This document shows, piece by piece, positions 13,243-21,949 of a stretch of DNA of 64,000 nucleotides (positions are counted from its first letter, which is position 1; the number at the start of each line of letters is the position of its first letter). The notes beneath the pieces were generated by a model, which saw only the letters and a list, made by a program, of their open reading frames with translations, made no database searches and was not told the origin of the DNA. The stretch is from positions 496,001 through 560,000 of the forward strand of contig NZ_CAJFDC010000001.1 of the NCBI RefSeq assembly GCF_904067045.1. Direction: 5' to 3'. Position numbers and translations under genes: made by a program. The DNA comes from Pseudomonas sp. FEN. Its GTDB lineage: Bacteria; Pseudomonadota; Gammaproteobacteria; Pseudomonadales; Pseudomonadaceae.

Positions 13243-14595
13243 TTACAGTCGACCCAGATCGTTGACCAGGGCAAGCAACATCACCCCGACCACCAAACTG
13301 ATACCGATCTGAATCCCCCAACCTTGCACCCGATCCGACAAGGGACGCCCACGCGCCCACTCGATCAGATAAAACAGCAAATGTCCCCCATCCAGTACCG
13401 GGATGGGCAACAAATTCAGAACCCCGAGGCTGATACTCAGATAAGCCAGGAAATTCAGGAATTCAGCGACGCCCGACTGGGCAGAAGCGCCCGCCACTTT
13501 AGCAATGGTTATCGGTCCACTCAAGTTTTTTACCGAGAGCTCGCCGAACAACATTTTCTTTAGCGAGTCCAGGGTCAGGACACTCATGGTCCAGGTACGT
13601 CTGGCACCCTCGCCAATGGCGGCCAGCGGGCCGTAACTCACCTCGCGAACCATCTCCGGCGGCCAGTCCACCGCCTTGACCCCGGCCCCCAGATAACCAC
13701 TCGCCGCCTTGCCTTCACCGCGTGAGGCCAGGGTCAGCGGGACATCGATTTGAGCACCATCGCGCTCGAGGCGCAGCACAACTTTAGTGTCAGGACGTAC
13801 ACGAACCCAATCCACCACCTGCTGCCAATCGCTCAGAGGCTGGTCATTCAGGGCCAACAGGCGGTCGCCGGTCTTGAGACCGGCCGCCTGGGCCGGCCCC
13901 TTCGGATCGAGCTCGGCCAGCACCGGCGGCAATGCCGGACGCCACGGGCGAATCCCCAGGGACTTGATCGGATCCGGCTCATCGGCCCCTTTCAACCAGT
14001 GATCCAGCGCCAGCTCGCGCGGTGAGTCGGCGCTCGAACCGGGCTCACGGACCCGCAGCTGCAGGCTACCGCTTTCTCCCAGACGCCTTACGAGTTGAAG
14101 GTTGACCGCGCCCCAACCGGTAGTGGGCTCGCCATCAATGGCAACAATTTCCTGACCACTGCTCAATCCGGCCTTCTCGGCCAGGCTGCCGCTTTCCACG
14201 GTACCGATGACCGGACGCACCTGCTGGCTGCCCAGCATCGCCAGGCCCCAGAAAAACACGATGGCCAGGAGAAAGTTGGCAATCGGGCCGGCGGCCACGA
14301 TCGCGATACGCTGACGTACCGACTTGCGGTTGAATGCCTGGTCGAGCAAGTGAGACGGCACTTCAGCCTCGCGCTCGTCGAGCATCTTCACATAGCCGCC
14401 CAACGGAATCGCAGCCACCACGAACTCGGTCCCCCGGCGATCATGCCAGCGCAGCAACGGCATGCCGAAGCCCACGGAAAAACGCAGGACCTTGACGCCA
14501 CAACGCCGCGCAACCCAGAAGTGGCCGAATTCGTGGAAGGTCACCAGCACACCCAGGGCCACCAGGGTGCCGACTATCATATAGAGCGCGCTCAT
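13243..14595 (-). CDS. rseP: RIP metalloprotease RseP
   Basis: RseP is the site-2 intramembrane protease that cuts the anti-sigma factor MucA/RseA and so frees AlgU/RpoE in envelope stress. The 450-residue protein has the zinc motif HEFGH at residues 21-25 in the first membrane helix. Two PDZ domains occupy the centre (around ESGSLAEKAGL and LDPKGPAQAAGL). The second catalytic motif LNLLPIPVLDGGH lies near the C-terminus. GGAGAAAG lies just before the ATG. It is located between dxr and bamA, the usual gammaproteobacterial position. Confidence 0.96.
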   Translation of the reverse strand: MSALYMIVGTLVALGVLVTFHEFGHFWVARRCGVKVLRFSVGFGMPLLRWHDRRGTEFVVAAIPLGGYVKMLDEREAEVPSHLLDQAFNRKSVRQRIAIVAAGPIANFLLAIVFFWGLAMLGSQQVRPVIGTVESGSLAEKAGLSSGQEIVAIDGEPTTGWGAVNLQLVRRLGESGSLQLRVREPGSSADSPRELALDHWLKGADEPDPIKSLGIRPWRPALPPVLAELDPKGPAQAAGLKTGDRLLALNDQPLSDWQQVVDWVRVRPDTKVVLRLERDGAQIDVPLTLASRGEGKAASGYLGAGVKAVDWPPEMVREVSYGPLAAIGEGARRTWTMSVLTLDSLKKMLFGELSVKNLSGPITIAKVAGASAQSGVAEFLNFLAYLSISLGVLNLLPIPVLDGGHLLFYLIEWARGRPLSDRVQGWGIQIGISLVVGVMLLALVNDLGRL

Positions 14596-14646
14596 TTACT
14601 TTCTCCGCAATCCCAGGTGTCGACAGACCCGAAGGCTACGCCAGAT

Positions 14647-15837
14647 TCATCGCCCGTGGCGACTGAGCCACTGCTCGGCCAGTGCCCGAGCCTTGGCATC
14701 CGCCGCGAATACCGCATCGAGCTCGTTGACCGCGACCACCGGCTCCAGGTTCAAGACATCCTCGATGATACGCGCGATCTCGAGGTAACGGATGCGCCGT
14801 TCGAGAAATGCCGCCACCGCCACTTCATTGGCCGCATTCAACATCGCCGGCGCACTGTTACCCGCTTCGGCGGCCTCGCGGGCCAGGCGCAGACAAGGAA
14901 ACCGCTGCTCGTCCGGGGCCTGGAAGTCCAGGCGCGCCACGGCAAACAGATCCAGCGGCGCCACCCCGGAATCGATGCGTTCAGGCCAGGCCAGGGCATT
15001 GGCGATCGGCGTGCGCATGTCCGGATTCCCCAACTGCGCCAGCACCGAACCGTCGACATAATCGACCAGCGAGTGAATCACACTCTGCGGGTGGATCACC
15101 ACCTCGACCTGAGCCGGCTTGGCATCGAACAACCAGCACGCCTCGATCAGCTCCAGGCCCTTGTTCATCATACTTGCCGAGTCGACCGAGATCTTGCGCC
15201 CCATCGACCAGTTGGGATGAGCGCATGCCTGCTCGGGGGTGACATCACTCAATTCGTCCAGCGGCGTTTGCCGGAACGGACCACCCGAGGCCGTCAGGAG
15301 AATGCGCCGCACACCGACCGCCGCCAGGCCACGGGCGTGATCCCCGGGCAAGCACTGGAAGATCGCATTGTGCTCGCTGTCGATCGGCAGCAATACCGAA
15401 CCACTCCTGCGCACCGCCTGCATGAACAGCGCGCCGGTCATCACCAGCGCTTCCTTGTTCGCCAGCAGGATCTTCTTGCCCGCCTCGACCGCCGCCAGCG
15501 TCGGCCGCAAGCCGGCAGCACCGACGATCGCCGCCATCACCGCATCGACTTCGGGATCGGCCGACACCTGGCACAGGCCCGCCTCCCCGACGAGAACTTC
15601 GGTCGCCAGGCCGGCGTTGCGCAATTGCGCCTGCAGGCCACGCGCCGCGGACGCCTCGGGCACCACCGCATAACGCGGACGATGGCGCACGCAGAGGGCA
15701 AGCAACTCCGCCAGCCGGCTGAAACCGCTCAAGGCAAAGGCCTGGTAACGCTGCGGATGACGAGCAATGACATCCAGGGTGCTCAAACCGATGGAGCCGG
15801 TGGCGCCCAGTACGGTAATTTGCTGTGGCCGGCTCAC
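14647..15837 (-). CDS. dxr: 1-deoxy-D-xylulose 5-phosphate reductoisomerase
   Basis: Dxr converts DXP to 2-C-methyl-D-erythritol 4-phosphate with NADPH, the committed step of the MEP isoprenoid pathway. The NADPH fold motif VLGATGSIG is near the N-terminus, and the metal-binding and substrate loop ASGGPFR and [19 protein letters not shown] are present. I prefer the GTG start, which gives 396 residues beginning VSRPQQITV and a 4-bp GTGA overlap with the cdsA stop. An ATG at 15852 would add five residues. Its product feeds the next pathway genes, including uppS nearby. Confidence 0.95.
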   Translation of the reverse strand: MSRPQQITVLGATGSIGLSTLDVIARHPQRYQAFALSGFSRLAELLALCVRHRPRYAVVPEASAARGLQAQLRNAGLATEVLVGEAGLCQVSADPEVDAVMAAIVGAAGLRPTLAAVEAGKKILLANKEALVMTGALFMQAVRRSGSVLLPIDSEHNAIFQCLPGDHARGLAAVGVRRILLTASGGPFRQTPLDELSDVTPEQACAHPNWSMGRKISVDSASMMNKGLELIEACWLFDAKPAQVEVVIHPQSVIHSLVDYVDGSVLAQLGNPDMRTPIANALAWPERIDSGVAPLDLFAVARLDFQAPDEQRFPCLRLAREAAEAGNSAPAMLNAANEVAVAAFLERRIRYLEIARIIEDVLNLEPVVAVNELDAVFAADAKARALAEQWLSRHGR

Positions 15838-16640
15838 GATGCGGCGATCCACAGGAGCACGGCAAAGATCGGAATGGCCGCGGTCAGACTGTCGATGCGA
15901 TCGAGAATGCCGCCATGTCCGGGCAACAGGTTGCTGCTGTCCTTGATCCCCGTCTGGCGCTTGAACATGCTCTCGGTCAAGTCACCGACCACCGAGATCA
16001 GCACGACCAGCGCCGCCCCCAGCAGACCGGCGATCATCTGCCCCGCCCCCCAGCCACGCACAACCCCGACCACCGCGGTGATCACCAGGCTCAAGGCCAG
16101 GCCGCCAAAGACGCCTTCCCAGCTCTTGCCCGGGCTGACCGCTGGCGCCAGCTTGCGCTTGCCGAAGGCCTTGCCGGAAAAGTAAGCACCAATGTCGGCT
16201 CCCCAGACCAGGATCATCACCGCCATGATCAAGCCGTTCCCCAACGGTTCCTGCTTGATCAGGATCAGCCCCTGCCAGGCCGGCAAGAGGATCAGGAAGC
16301 CGATCACCAGCTTGCTGGCGGTCGTCGACCAATGCGCGCTGGTCCCCGGATAAGTCAGCACCAGGAATGTCGCCAAGCCCCACCACAGCACGGCGGCGCC
16401 CAACACCCAGGGTGCCAGGTTGGGGAGGATATAGAGGAAGAACAACAGCACCGCGACCAGCGCCGCATAGGCCACCCGGGCCGGCTGCGCCTCGAACCCC
16501 GCCAGGCGCGCCCATTCCCAGGCGCCAAGGGTGACGACCAGGCCGATGAACAGCGCAAAGCCCGCGCCTTCGAGCAGGAAAAACCCGCACAAGGCAATAG
16601 GCAGGAGGATGAGTGCCGTGATGATGCGTTGCTTGAGCAT
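15834..16640 (-). CDS. cdsA: Phosphatidate cytidylyltransferase
   Basis: CdsA makes CDP-diacylglycerol from phosphatidic acid and CTP, the precursor of all major phospholipids. The 268-residue protein is a polytopic membrane protein with about eight hydrophobic segments. The family signature is at the C-terminal end: [12 protein letters not shown] and then [35 protein letters not shown] in sequence. Its start overlaps the uppS stop by 1 bp, and its stop overlaps the dxr start. Confidence 0.96.
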   Translation of the reverse strand: MLKQRIITALILLPIALCGFFLLEGAGFALFIGLVVTLGAWEWARLAGFEAQPARVAYAALVAVLLFFLYILPNLAPWVLGAAVLWWGLATFLVLTYPGTSAHWSTTASKLVIGFLILLPAWQGLILIKQEPLGNGLIMAVMILVWGADIGAYFSGKAFGKRKLAPAVSPGKSWEGVFGGLALSLVITAVVGVVRGWGAGQMIAGLLGAALVVLISVVGDLTESMFKRQTGIKDSSNLLPGHGGILDRIDSLTAAIPIFAVLLWIAAS

Positions 16641-17395
16641 TAAACCCGGGCCCCGGCTTCGACCTGCTCGCTCGTTTTACCGAAACGACGCTGGCGAGAA
16701 GCAAAATCAGCCAGCGCGGTGCGCATGGCCTCGTGTTTGAAGTCCGGCCAGAACAGGTCGGAGAAATACAGCTCGGCATAGGCCAACTGCCACAACAGGA
16801 AATTGCTGATGCGGTGCTCGCCGCCGGTGCGGATGCACAGGTCCGGCAACGGCAGGTCGCCGGTCGCCAGGCAGGTCTGCAGCAGTTGCGGGGTGATATC
16901 GTCCGGGCGCAGATGCCCGGCCTGCACTTCACGGGCCAGACGCTGCGCCGCCTGGGCGATATCCCACTGCCCGCCGTAGTTGGCGGCGATCTGCAGAATG
17001 AAACGATTGCTGCCGGCCGTCGCGGCTTCCGCCTCGCGCATGGCCGCCTGCAATTCGGGGTGAAAGCGCGAGCGATCGCCAATGATCCGCAGGCTGATGT
17101 TATTCTCATTGAGGCGCTTGGCCTCGCGGCGCAGCGCCTTGAAGAACAGGTCCATCAAGGCACTGACTTCGTCGGCCGGGCGCTGCCAGTTCTCGCTGGA
17201 GAACGCGAACAGGGTCAATACCTCGACCCCGGCCTCGGCACACACCTCAATCACCGCACGCACCGCGTCGACGCCAGCCTTGTGCCCGGCAACACCGGGC
17301 AAAAAGCGTTTCTTCGCCCAACGGTTATTGCCGTCCATGATGATTGCAACATGGCGCGGCACCGAGGACGGCACAGCCTGCTTGGTCTTTTCCAT
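16640..17395 (-). CDS. uppS: Di-trans,poly-cis-undecaprenyl diphosphate synthase
   Basis: UppS extends farnesyl diphosphate with eight cis isoprene units to make the C55 carrier used for peptidoglycan and O-antigen. The 251-residue protein has the catalytic aspartate D21 in IIMDGNNRWAKKR, the helix ending GHKAGVDAVR, and the C-terminal signature RTGGEHRISNFLLWQ followed by ELYFSDLFWPDF. AGGA lies about 8 nt before the ATG. It lies between frr and cdsA. Confidence 0.97.
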   Translation of the reverse strand: MEKTKQAVPSSVPRHVAIIMDGNNRWAKKRFLPGVAGHKAGVDAVRAVIEVCAEAGVEVLTLFAFSSENWQRPADEVSALMDLFFKALRREAKRLNENNISLRIIGDRSRFHPELQAAMREAEAATAGSNRFILQIAANYGGQWDIAQAAQRLAREVQAGHLRPDDITPQLLQTCLATGDLPLPDLCIRTGGEHRISNFLLWQLAYAELYFSDLFWPDFKHEAMRTALADFASRQRRFGKTSEQVEAGARV

Positions 17396-17411
17396 GAAAA
17401 CGTCCTGACCC

Positions 17412-17969
17412 TTATACGGCCATCAGGTCCGCTTCTTTTTGCTTCATGGCCACTTCGATTTCCGCCACGAACTTGTCGGTCAGCTTCTGGATATCGTCAG
17501 CCGCGCGACGCTCTTCGTCTTCACTGATCTCTTTTTCCTTGACCAGATCCTTCAGGTCGCCCAACACGTCGCGACGAATATTACGCACGGCAACGCGAGC
17601 GTTTTCCGCTTCTTCACGCGCCTGCTTGGTGAAGCCGCGACGGGTCTCTTCGGTCAGCGCCGGCATCGAGATCAGCAGCAGTTCGCCGAGGTTGGTCGGG
17701 TTGAGATTCAGACCGGCGCTGCCGATCGCCTTGTCCACGGCACCGAGCATATTGCGCTCGAAGGCCACGACCTGCAGGGTGCGCGCATCCTTGACGGTGA
17801 TGTTGGCCACCTGTTTGATCGGGGTGTCAGTGCCATAATAAGGCACCATCACGCCCTCCAGGATGCTCGGGTGAGCCTGCCCGGTACGAATCCGGCCAAA
17901 CGCGTGGGCCAGGGATTCCAGGGACTTCTTCATGCGCTCTTGAGCGTCTTTCTTGATTTCGTTGATCAT
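17412..17969 (-). CDS. frr: Ribosome recycling factor
   Basis: RRF splits the post-termination ribosome together with EF-G. The 185-residue protein matches the family length exactly, with the N-terminal helix [16 protein letters not shown], the conserved [12 protein letters not shown] region and [14 protein letters not shown] at the hinge. Its ATG overlaps the pyrH stop by 4 bp, and a strong AGGAAGG lies inside the pyrH end. Confidence 0.97.
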   Translation of the reverse strand: MINEIKKDAQERMKKSLESLAHAFGRIRTGQAHPSILEGVMVPYYGTDTPIKQVANITVKDARTLQVVAFERNMLGAVDKAIGSAGLNLNPTNLGELLLISMPALTEETRRGFTKQAREEAENARVAVRNIRRDVLGDLKDLVKEKEISEDEERRAADDIQKLTDKFVAEIEVAMKQKEADLMAV

Positions 17970-18709
17970 TGCTGGCCTTCCTCGATCAGGGTTCCTTCAG
18001 CGCCGCCATGTACGATATTCAGCAGGGCGCCGGGCTTGTTCATGTTAAATACGCGCAGCGGCATCTTGTGATCGCGGCACAGGCAGATAGCGGTGAGGTC
18101 CATGACACCCAGCTTGCGATCCAGCACTTCATCGTAGGTCAGATGATCGAACTTCTCGGCATGCGGGTCTTTGAACGGGTCCGCGGTGTACACGCCATCG
18201 ACCTTGGTGGCCTTGAGCACCACATCGGCATCGATCTCGATCGCCCGCAGGCAGGCTGCCGAATCCGTGGTGAAGAACGGATTGCCGGTACCGGCCGCGA
18301 AGATCACCACTTCCTTGGAGTTGAGGTGGCGCATGGCTTTGCGACGATCATAGTGATCGGTCACGCCGACCATGGAAATAGCCGACATCACAATGGCCGA
18401 GATATTCGCACGTTCCAGCGCGTCGCGCATCGCCAGCGCGTTCATCACAGTGGCCAACATGCCCATGTGGTCGCCGGTGACACGATCCATCCCGGCGGCA
18501 CTCAAGGCGGCGCCGCGGAACAGATTGCCGCCGCCGATCACCAGGCCGACCTGAACACCGATGCCGACCAGTTGGCCGACTTCCAGCGCCATGCGATCCA
18601 GGACTTTCGGGTCGATCCCGAACTCTTCCGAGCCCATCAGGGCCTCGCCGCTAAGTTTGAGTAGAATGCGTTTATAGCGAGCTTGATAGCCACTGCCCTG
18701 CTGAGCCAT
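17966..18709 (-). CDS. pyrH: Uridylate kinase
   Basis: PyrH phosphorylates UMP to UDP in pyrimidine nucleotide synthesis and is a hexameric amino-acid-kinase fold enzyme. The 247-residue protein contains [11 protein letters not shown], the glycine-rich [10 protein letters not shown], the [18 protein letters not shown] helix and the C-terminal [13 protein letters not shown]-binding region. AGGAGA precedes the ATG. It follows tsf after a 203-bp gap that holds a hairpin terminator. Confidence 0.97.
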   Translation of the reverse strand: MAQQGSGYQARYKRILLKLSGEALMGSEEFGIDPKVLDRMALEVGQLVGIGVQVGLVIGGGNLFRGAALSAAGMDRVTGDHMGMLATVMNALAMRDALERANISAIVMSAISMVGVTDHYDRRKAMRHLNSKEVVIFAAGTGNPFFTTDSAACLRAIEIDADVVLKATKVDGVYTADPFKDPHAEKFDHLTYDEVLDRKLGVMDLTAICLCRDHKMPLRVFNMNKPGALLNIVHGGAEGTLIEEGQQ

Positions 18710-18858
18710 TGCGAATCTCTCCTGCGGCGTTTAAAAAATCTTGCGAGCTGTTTGCAGCCTGCGCTAACTCTAGCTTGGCGCTGCGACAGCGCCATCAGAA
18801 CACGTCTCTGTAAGACAGTTCCGAATGGAAAAAGAGAAAACCCCTAGTCCCATTTGAA

Positions 18859-18890
18859 AAGAGGCTGCGCGCGTAAGCGGGCAGCCTCTT
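18859..18890 (-). terminator. Terminator after tsf
   Basis: A 10-bp perfect stem (18859-18868 with 18881-18890) around a 12-nt GC-rich loop. TTTT follows on the minus strand. It lies 22 bp after the tsf stop. Confidence 0.7.
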
Positions 18891-18912
18891 GGGTCGACAG
18901 TTGAAAACCGTC

Positions 18913-19776
18913 TTATTGCTTGCTGGCAGCCACTTGAGCAGCAACTTCTTCCGCGAAGTTGTCCACAGGCTTCTCGATGCCATCACCTACCTTGAAGTAA
19001 GTGAAGGAAACGATTTCAGCGCCGGCTTTCTTGACCAGGGCACCGACGGTGACTTCCGGGTTCTTGACGAAAGCTTGCTCAACCAGGCTGGCTTCGGCCA
19101 GGAACTTGTTGATACGGCCGCCAACCATTTTTTCAACGATTTCAGCTGGCTTGCCTTTGATCTTGTCTTCGTTGAGGGTCAGGAAAACGCCTTTTTCGCG
19201 TTCGATGGCCTCAGCGGAAACCTGCGATGGCAGCAGGAATTCAGGGTTGGTCGCGGCAACGTGCATGGCAACGTCTTTGGCCAACTCTTCGTTGCCGCCC
19301 TTGAGGGCCACAACCACACCAATCTTGTTACCGTGCAGGTAAGCACCAACCACATCACCTTCGATACGAGCCAGGCGACGGATATTGACGTTCTCGCCAA
19401 CTTTGGCAACCAGCGCTTCACGCGCCGATTCCTGCGCGGCGATCAGCGGTGCGGCGTCGGTCAGCTTGTCAGCGAAGGCTTTTTCAACGCTGGCAGCGAC
19501 GAAGCCCTTGAAGTCGTCCTGCAGAGCCAGGAAGTCGGTCTGCGAGTTCACTTCCAGGATCACGGCAGCCTTGCCGTCGCCCTTGATTGCGATGGCGCCT
19601 TCAGCAGCAATGTTGCCCGCTTTCTTGGCAGCCTTGATGGCGCCCGAAGCGCGCATGTCATCAATGGCTTTTTCGATGTCGCCGCCAGCCTTGGTCAAGG
19701 CTTTCTTGCAGTCCATCATGCCTTCGCCGGTACGCTCGCGCAGTTCTTTGACCAACGCTGCAGTAATCTCTGCCAT
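18913..19776 (-). CDS. tsf: Elongation factor Ts
   Basis: EF-Ts exchanges GDP for GTP on EF-Tu. From ATG 19776 the protein is 287 residues, starting MAEITAALVKELRERTGEGMM with the N-terminal UBA-like domain. The TDF motif in VNSQTDFLALQ contacts EF-Tu. AGAGGAA is just upstream. An open frame reaching 19809 adds an atypical leader and was rejected. It is co-transcribed with rpsB through a terminator-like hairpin. Confidence 0.97.
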   Translation of the reverse strand: MAEITAALVKELRERTGEGMMDCKKALTKAGGDIEKAIDDMRASGAIKAAKKAGNIAAEGAIAIKGDGKAAVILEVNSQTDFLALQDDFKGFVAASVEKAFADKLTDAAPLIAAQESAREALVAKVGENVNIRRLARIEGDVVGAYLHGNKIGVVVALKGGNEELAKDVAMHVAATNPEFLLPSQVSAEAIEREKGVFLTLNEDKIKGKPAEIVEKMVGGRINKFLAEASLVEQAFVKNPEVTVGALVKKAGAEIVSFTYFKVGDGIEKPVDNFAEEVAAQVAASKQ

Positions 19777-19910
19777 TTCAAAATTCCTCTTGGATAGGTT
19801 ATCAACCATTCCACCCGATCGAACGGGCGTTCAATTCTTCCCGACCCCGTTGTAGCGAGCGCACATTACAAAGGCTGTAGCGGCACCACCGACAAACGGT
19901 TTTCGAGGTG

Positions 19911-19939
19911 GCAAAAAGGGGGCCAAGCCCCCTTTTTGC
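19911..19939 (-). terminator. Terminator/attenuator between rpsB and tsf
   Basis: A perfect 13-bp stem (19911-19923 with 19927-19939) with a 3-nt loop. Each arm consists of GC-rich and A/T-rich blocks, so it has a T-tract on both strands. In other bacteria the rpsB-tsf junction holds a partial terminator that lets a fraction of transcripts continue into tsf. The same role is inferred here. Confidence 0.85.
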
Positions 19940-19966
19940 TTACTGAGTCAACGCCAGGGGCGTCAA

Positions 19967-20713
19967 TTACTCAGCTGCGGCGACCGGAGCTTCTTCAGCA
20001 GCGGCGGCGAACTCGACGGTGCCACCGTTGACGTTGTTGCGACCGCGGATCACGGCGTCAGCCATCGAACCCATGTACAGCTGGATGGCGCGAATGGCGT
20101 CATCGTTGCCTGGGATGATGTAGTCAACGCCTTCCGGGCTGCTGTTGGTATCGACTACGCCGATAACCGGGATGCCCAGCTTGTTGGCTTCGGTGATCGC
20201 GATACGCTCGTGGTCAACGTCGATCACGAACAGTGCGTCAGGCAGACCGCCCATGTCCTTGATACCACCCAGGGAACGATCGAGCTTTTCCAGGTCGCGA
20301 GTGCGCATCAGCGCCTCTTTCTTGGTCAGCTTGGCGAAAGTACCGTCTTCGGCTTGCACTTCGAGGTCACGCAGACGCTTGATGGAAGCACGGATGGTTT
20401 TGAAGTTGGTCAGCATGCCGCCCAACCAGCGGTGATCGACGTACGGCGAACCGCAACGTGCTGCTTCTTCGGCAACGATCTTGCCAGCGGAACGCTTGGT
20501 GCCGACGAACAGAATCTTGTTTTTGCCCTGGGCCAGACGCTCTACGAAAGTCAGCGCTTCGTTGAACATTGGCAGGGTTTTTTCAAGGTTGATGATGTGG
20601 ATCTTGTTACGCGCGCCGAAAATGTACTTGCCCATTTTCGGGTTCCAGTAACGGGTCTGGTGACCGAAGTGCACACCGGCCTTCAGCATATCGCGCATGT
20701 TGACTTGGGACAT
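19967..20713 (-). CDS. rpsB: 30S ribosomal protein S2
   Basis: S2 is a late-assembling protein of the small ribosomal subunit. From ATG 20713, preceded by AAGGAA, it is 248 residues and starts [27 protein letters not shown], the exact family start. LFVGTKRSA and [14 protein letters not shown] are present. The C-terminus is alanine- and glutamate-rich. It heads the long minus-strand gene run and has a leader of about 130 nt. Confidence 0.98.
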   Translation of the reverse strand: MSQVNMRDMLKAGVHFGHQTRYWNPKMGKYIFGARNKIHIINLEKTLPMFNEALTFVERLAQGKNKILFVGTKRSAGKIVAEEAARCGSPYVDHRWLGGMLTNFKTIRASIKRLRDLEVQAEDGTFAKLTKKEALMRTRDLEKLDRSLGGIKDMGGLPDALFVIDVDHERIAITEANKLGIPVIGVVDTNSSPEGVDYIIPGNDDAIRAIQLYMGSMADAVIRGRNNVNGGTVEFAAAAEEAPVAAAE

Positions 20714-20854
20714 GATAGTTCCTTGATTAAGTCGGGTTTGGCCTCCACGTATCCCAATGACCAACCAGCAGCATCAGCTGAAGGCACCCAGGTCATCGTG
20801 TCGACACGTGTGTGGATTTAAGCTTCGCGGGGCTATCCCCGGAAAGCGGCGCAT

Positions 20855-20860
20855 TTTATA
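20855..20860 (-). promoter_or_regulatory. Candidate -10 element of the rpsB promoter
   Basis: On the minus strand TATAAA is followed by ATGCGCC, a typical sigma-70 -10 box, with only a weak -35 (TTTCGT) 17 nt upstream. It would give an rpsB leader of roughly 135 nt that carries a GTGTCGACAC palindrome. In E. coli the rpsB leader is the target of S2 autoregulation; the same is only inferred here. Confidence 0.5.
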
Positions 20861-21002
20861 CCACAGCAACGCCAAAAACGAAACCCGCATTCGCATTTCC
20901 CGCCCCGGGCTTTTGCGCGCGTCTTGGATTCAGGCCAGAATGCCCCCAGCTTGATAGAGAGAAGCGATGGCCGGATGCTCATGGTTTACCCCTTCCGTCT
21001 GG

Positions 21003-21008
21003 TAGAAT
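21003..21008 (+). promoter_or_regulatory. Candidate -10 element of the map promoter
   Basis: TAGAAT followed by CGCGC, about 100 nt before map and divergent from rpsB. No good -35 hexamer is visible at the right spacing, so confidence is modest. Confidence 0.4.
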
Positions 21009-21110
21009 CGCGCTTTTAAGGGTGCTGAAACACCCGGCCGGCCGTCGCGCCCCCGCCGCTTCAGCCCCACTCCGTGTTTATTCGCGCCCGGCGCGTAAAA
21101 GAGAGCCTGT

Positions 21111-21893
21111 ATGACCGTCACCCTCAAAACCCCCGAGGACATCGCAAAAATGCGTGTCGCTGGCCGCCTGGCTGCCGATGTACTGGAAATGATCGGTGAG
21201 TACGTCAAGCCCGGCGTCACCACCGAGGAACTCGACCGTATCTGCCACGACTACATCGTCAACGTGCAGCAGGCCATTCCCGCGCCACTCAACTACAAGG
21301 GTTTCCCGAAGTCGATCTGTACCTCGGTCAACCACGTGGTCTGCCATGGCATCCCGGGCGACAAGCCGCTCAAGGATGGCGATACCCTGAACATCGACGT
21401 AACCGTCATCAAGGACGGCTACCACGGCGACACCAGCAAGATGTTCCACGTCGGCAGCGTGCCGGTGTGGGCCGAGCGCCTGTCGCAGATCACCCAGGAA
21501 TGCATGTACAAGGCCATCGAGATCGTCAAGCCCGGCTGCCGCCTGGGCGACATCGGCGAAATCATTCAGAAGCACGCGGAAAAGAACGGTTTCTCGGTGG
21601 TGCGTGAGTTCTGTGGCCACGGCATCGGCAAGGTGTTCCACGAGGAGCCGCAGATCCTGCACTACGGTCGCGCCGGTACCGGCATGGAACTCAAGGCCGG
21701 CATGACCTTCACCATCGAGCCGATGATCAACCAGGGCAAGGCCGATACCAAGGTGCTGGGTGACGGCTGGACCGCGATCACCAAGGACCGCAAGCTGTCG
21801 GCCCAATGGGAACATACCCTGCTGGTCACCGATACCGGCTATGAGATCTTCACCCTGCGCGGCGATGAGACCATCCCTCGCGTCTCGGCCTGA
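21111..21893 (+). CDS. map: Type I methionine aminopeptidase
   Basis: Map removes the initiator methionine from new proteins with a dinuclear metal centre. The 260-residue protein shows the family residues in order: VCHGIPGDK (His), [19 protein letters not shown] (two Asp), [15 protein letters not shown] (His), FTIEPMIN (Glu) and [11 protein letters not shown] (Glu). It is transcribed divergently from rpsB, as in most gammaproteobacteria, and is followed by glnD after 56 bp. Confidence 0.97.
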   Translation: MTVTLKTPEDIAKMRVAGRLAADVLEMIGEYVKPGVTTEELDRICHDYIVNVQQAIPAPLNYKGFPKSICTSVNHVVCHGIPGDKPLKDGDTLNIDVTVIKDGYHGDTSKMFHVGSVPVWAERLSQITQECMYKAIEIVKPGCRLGDIGEIIQKHAEKNGFSVVREFCGHGIGKVFHEEPQILHYGRAGTGMELKAGMTFTIEPMINQGKADTKVLGDGWTAITKDRKLSAQWEHTLLVTDTGYEIFTLRGDETIPRVSA

Positions 21894-21949
21894 TCCATTG
21901 CACCTGCTGCCTTATACAGAACGCCTATAGACCCAAGGAAAGCCAATCG

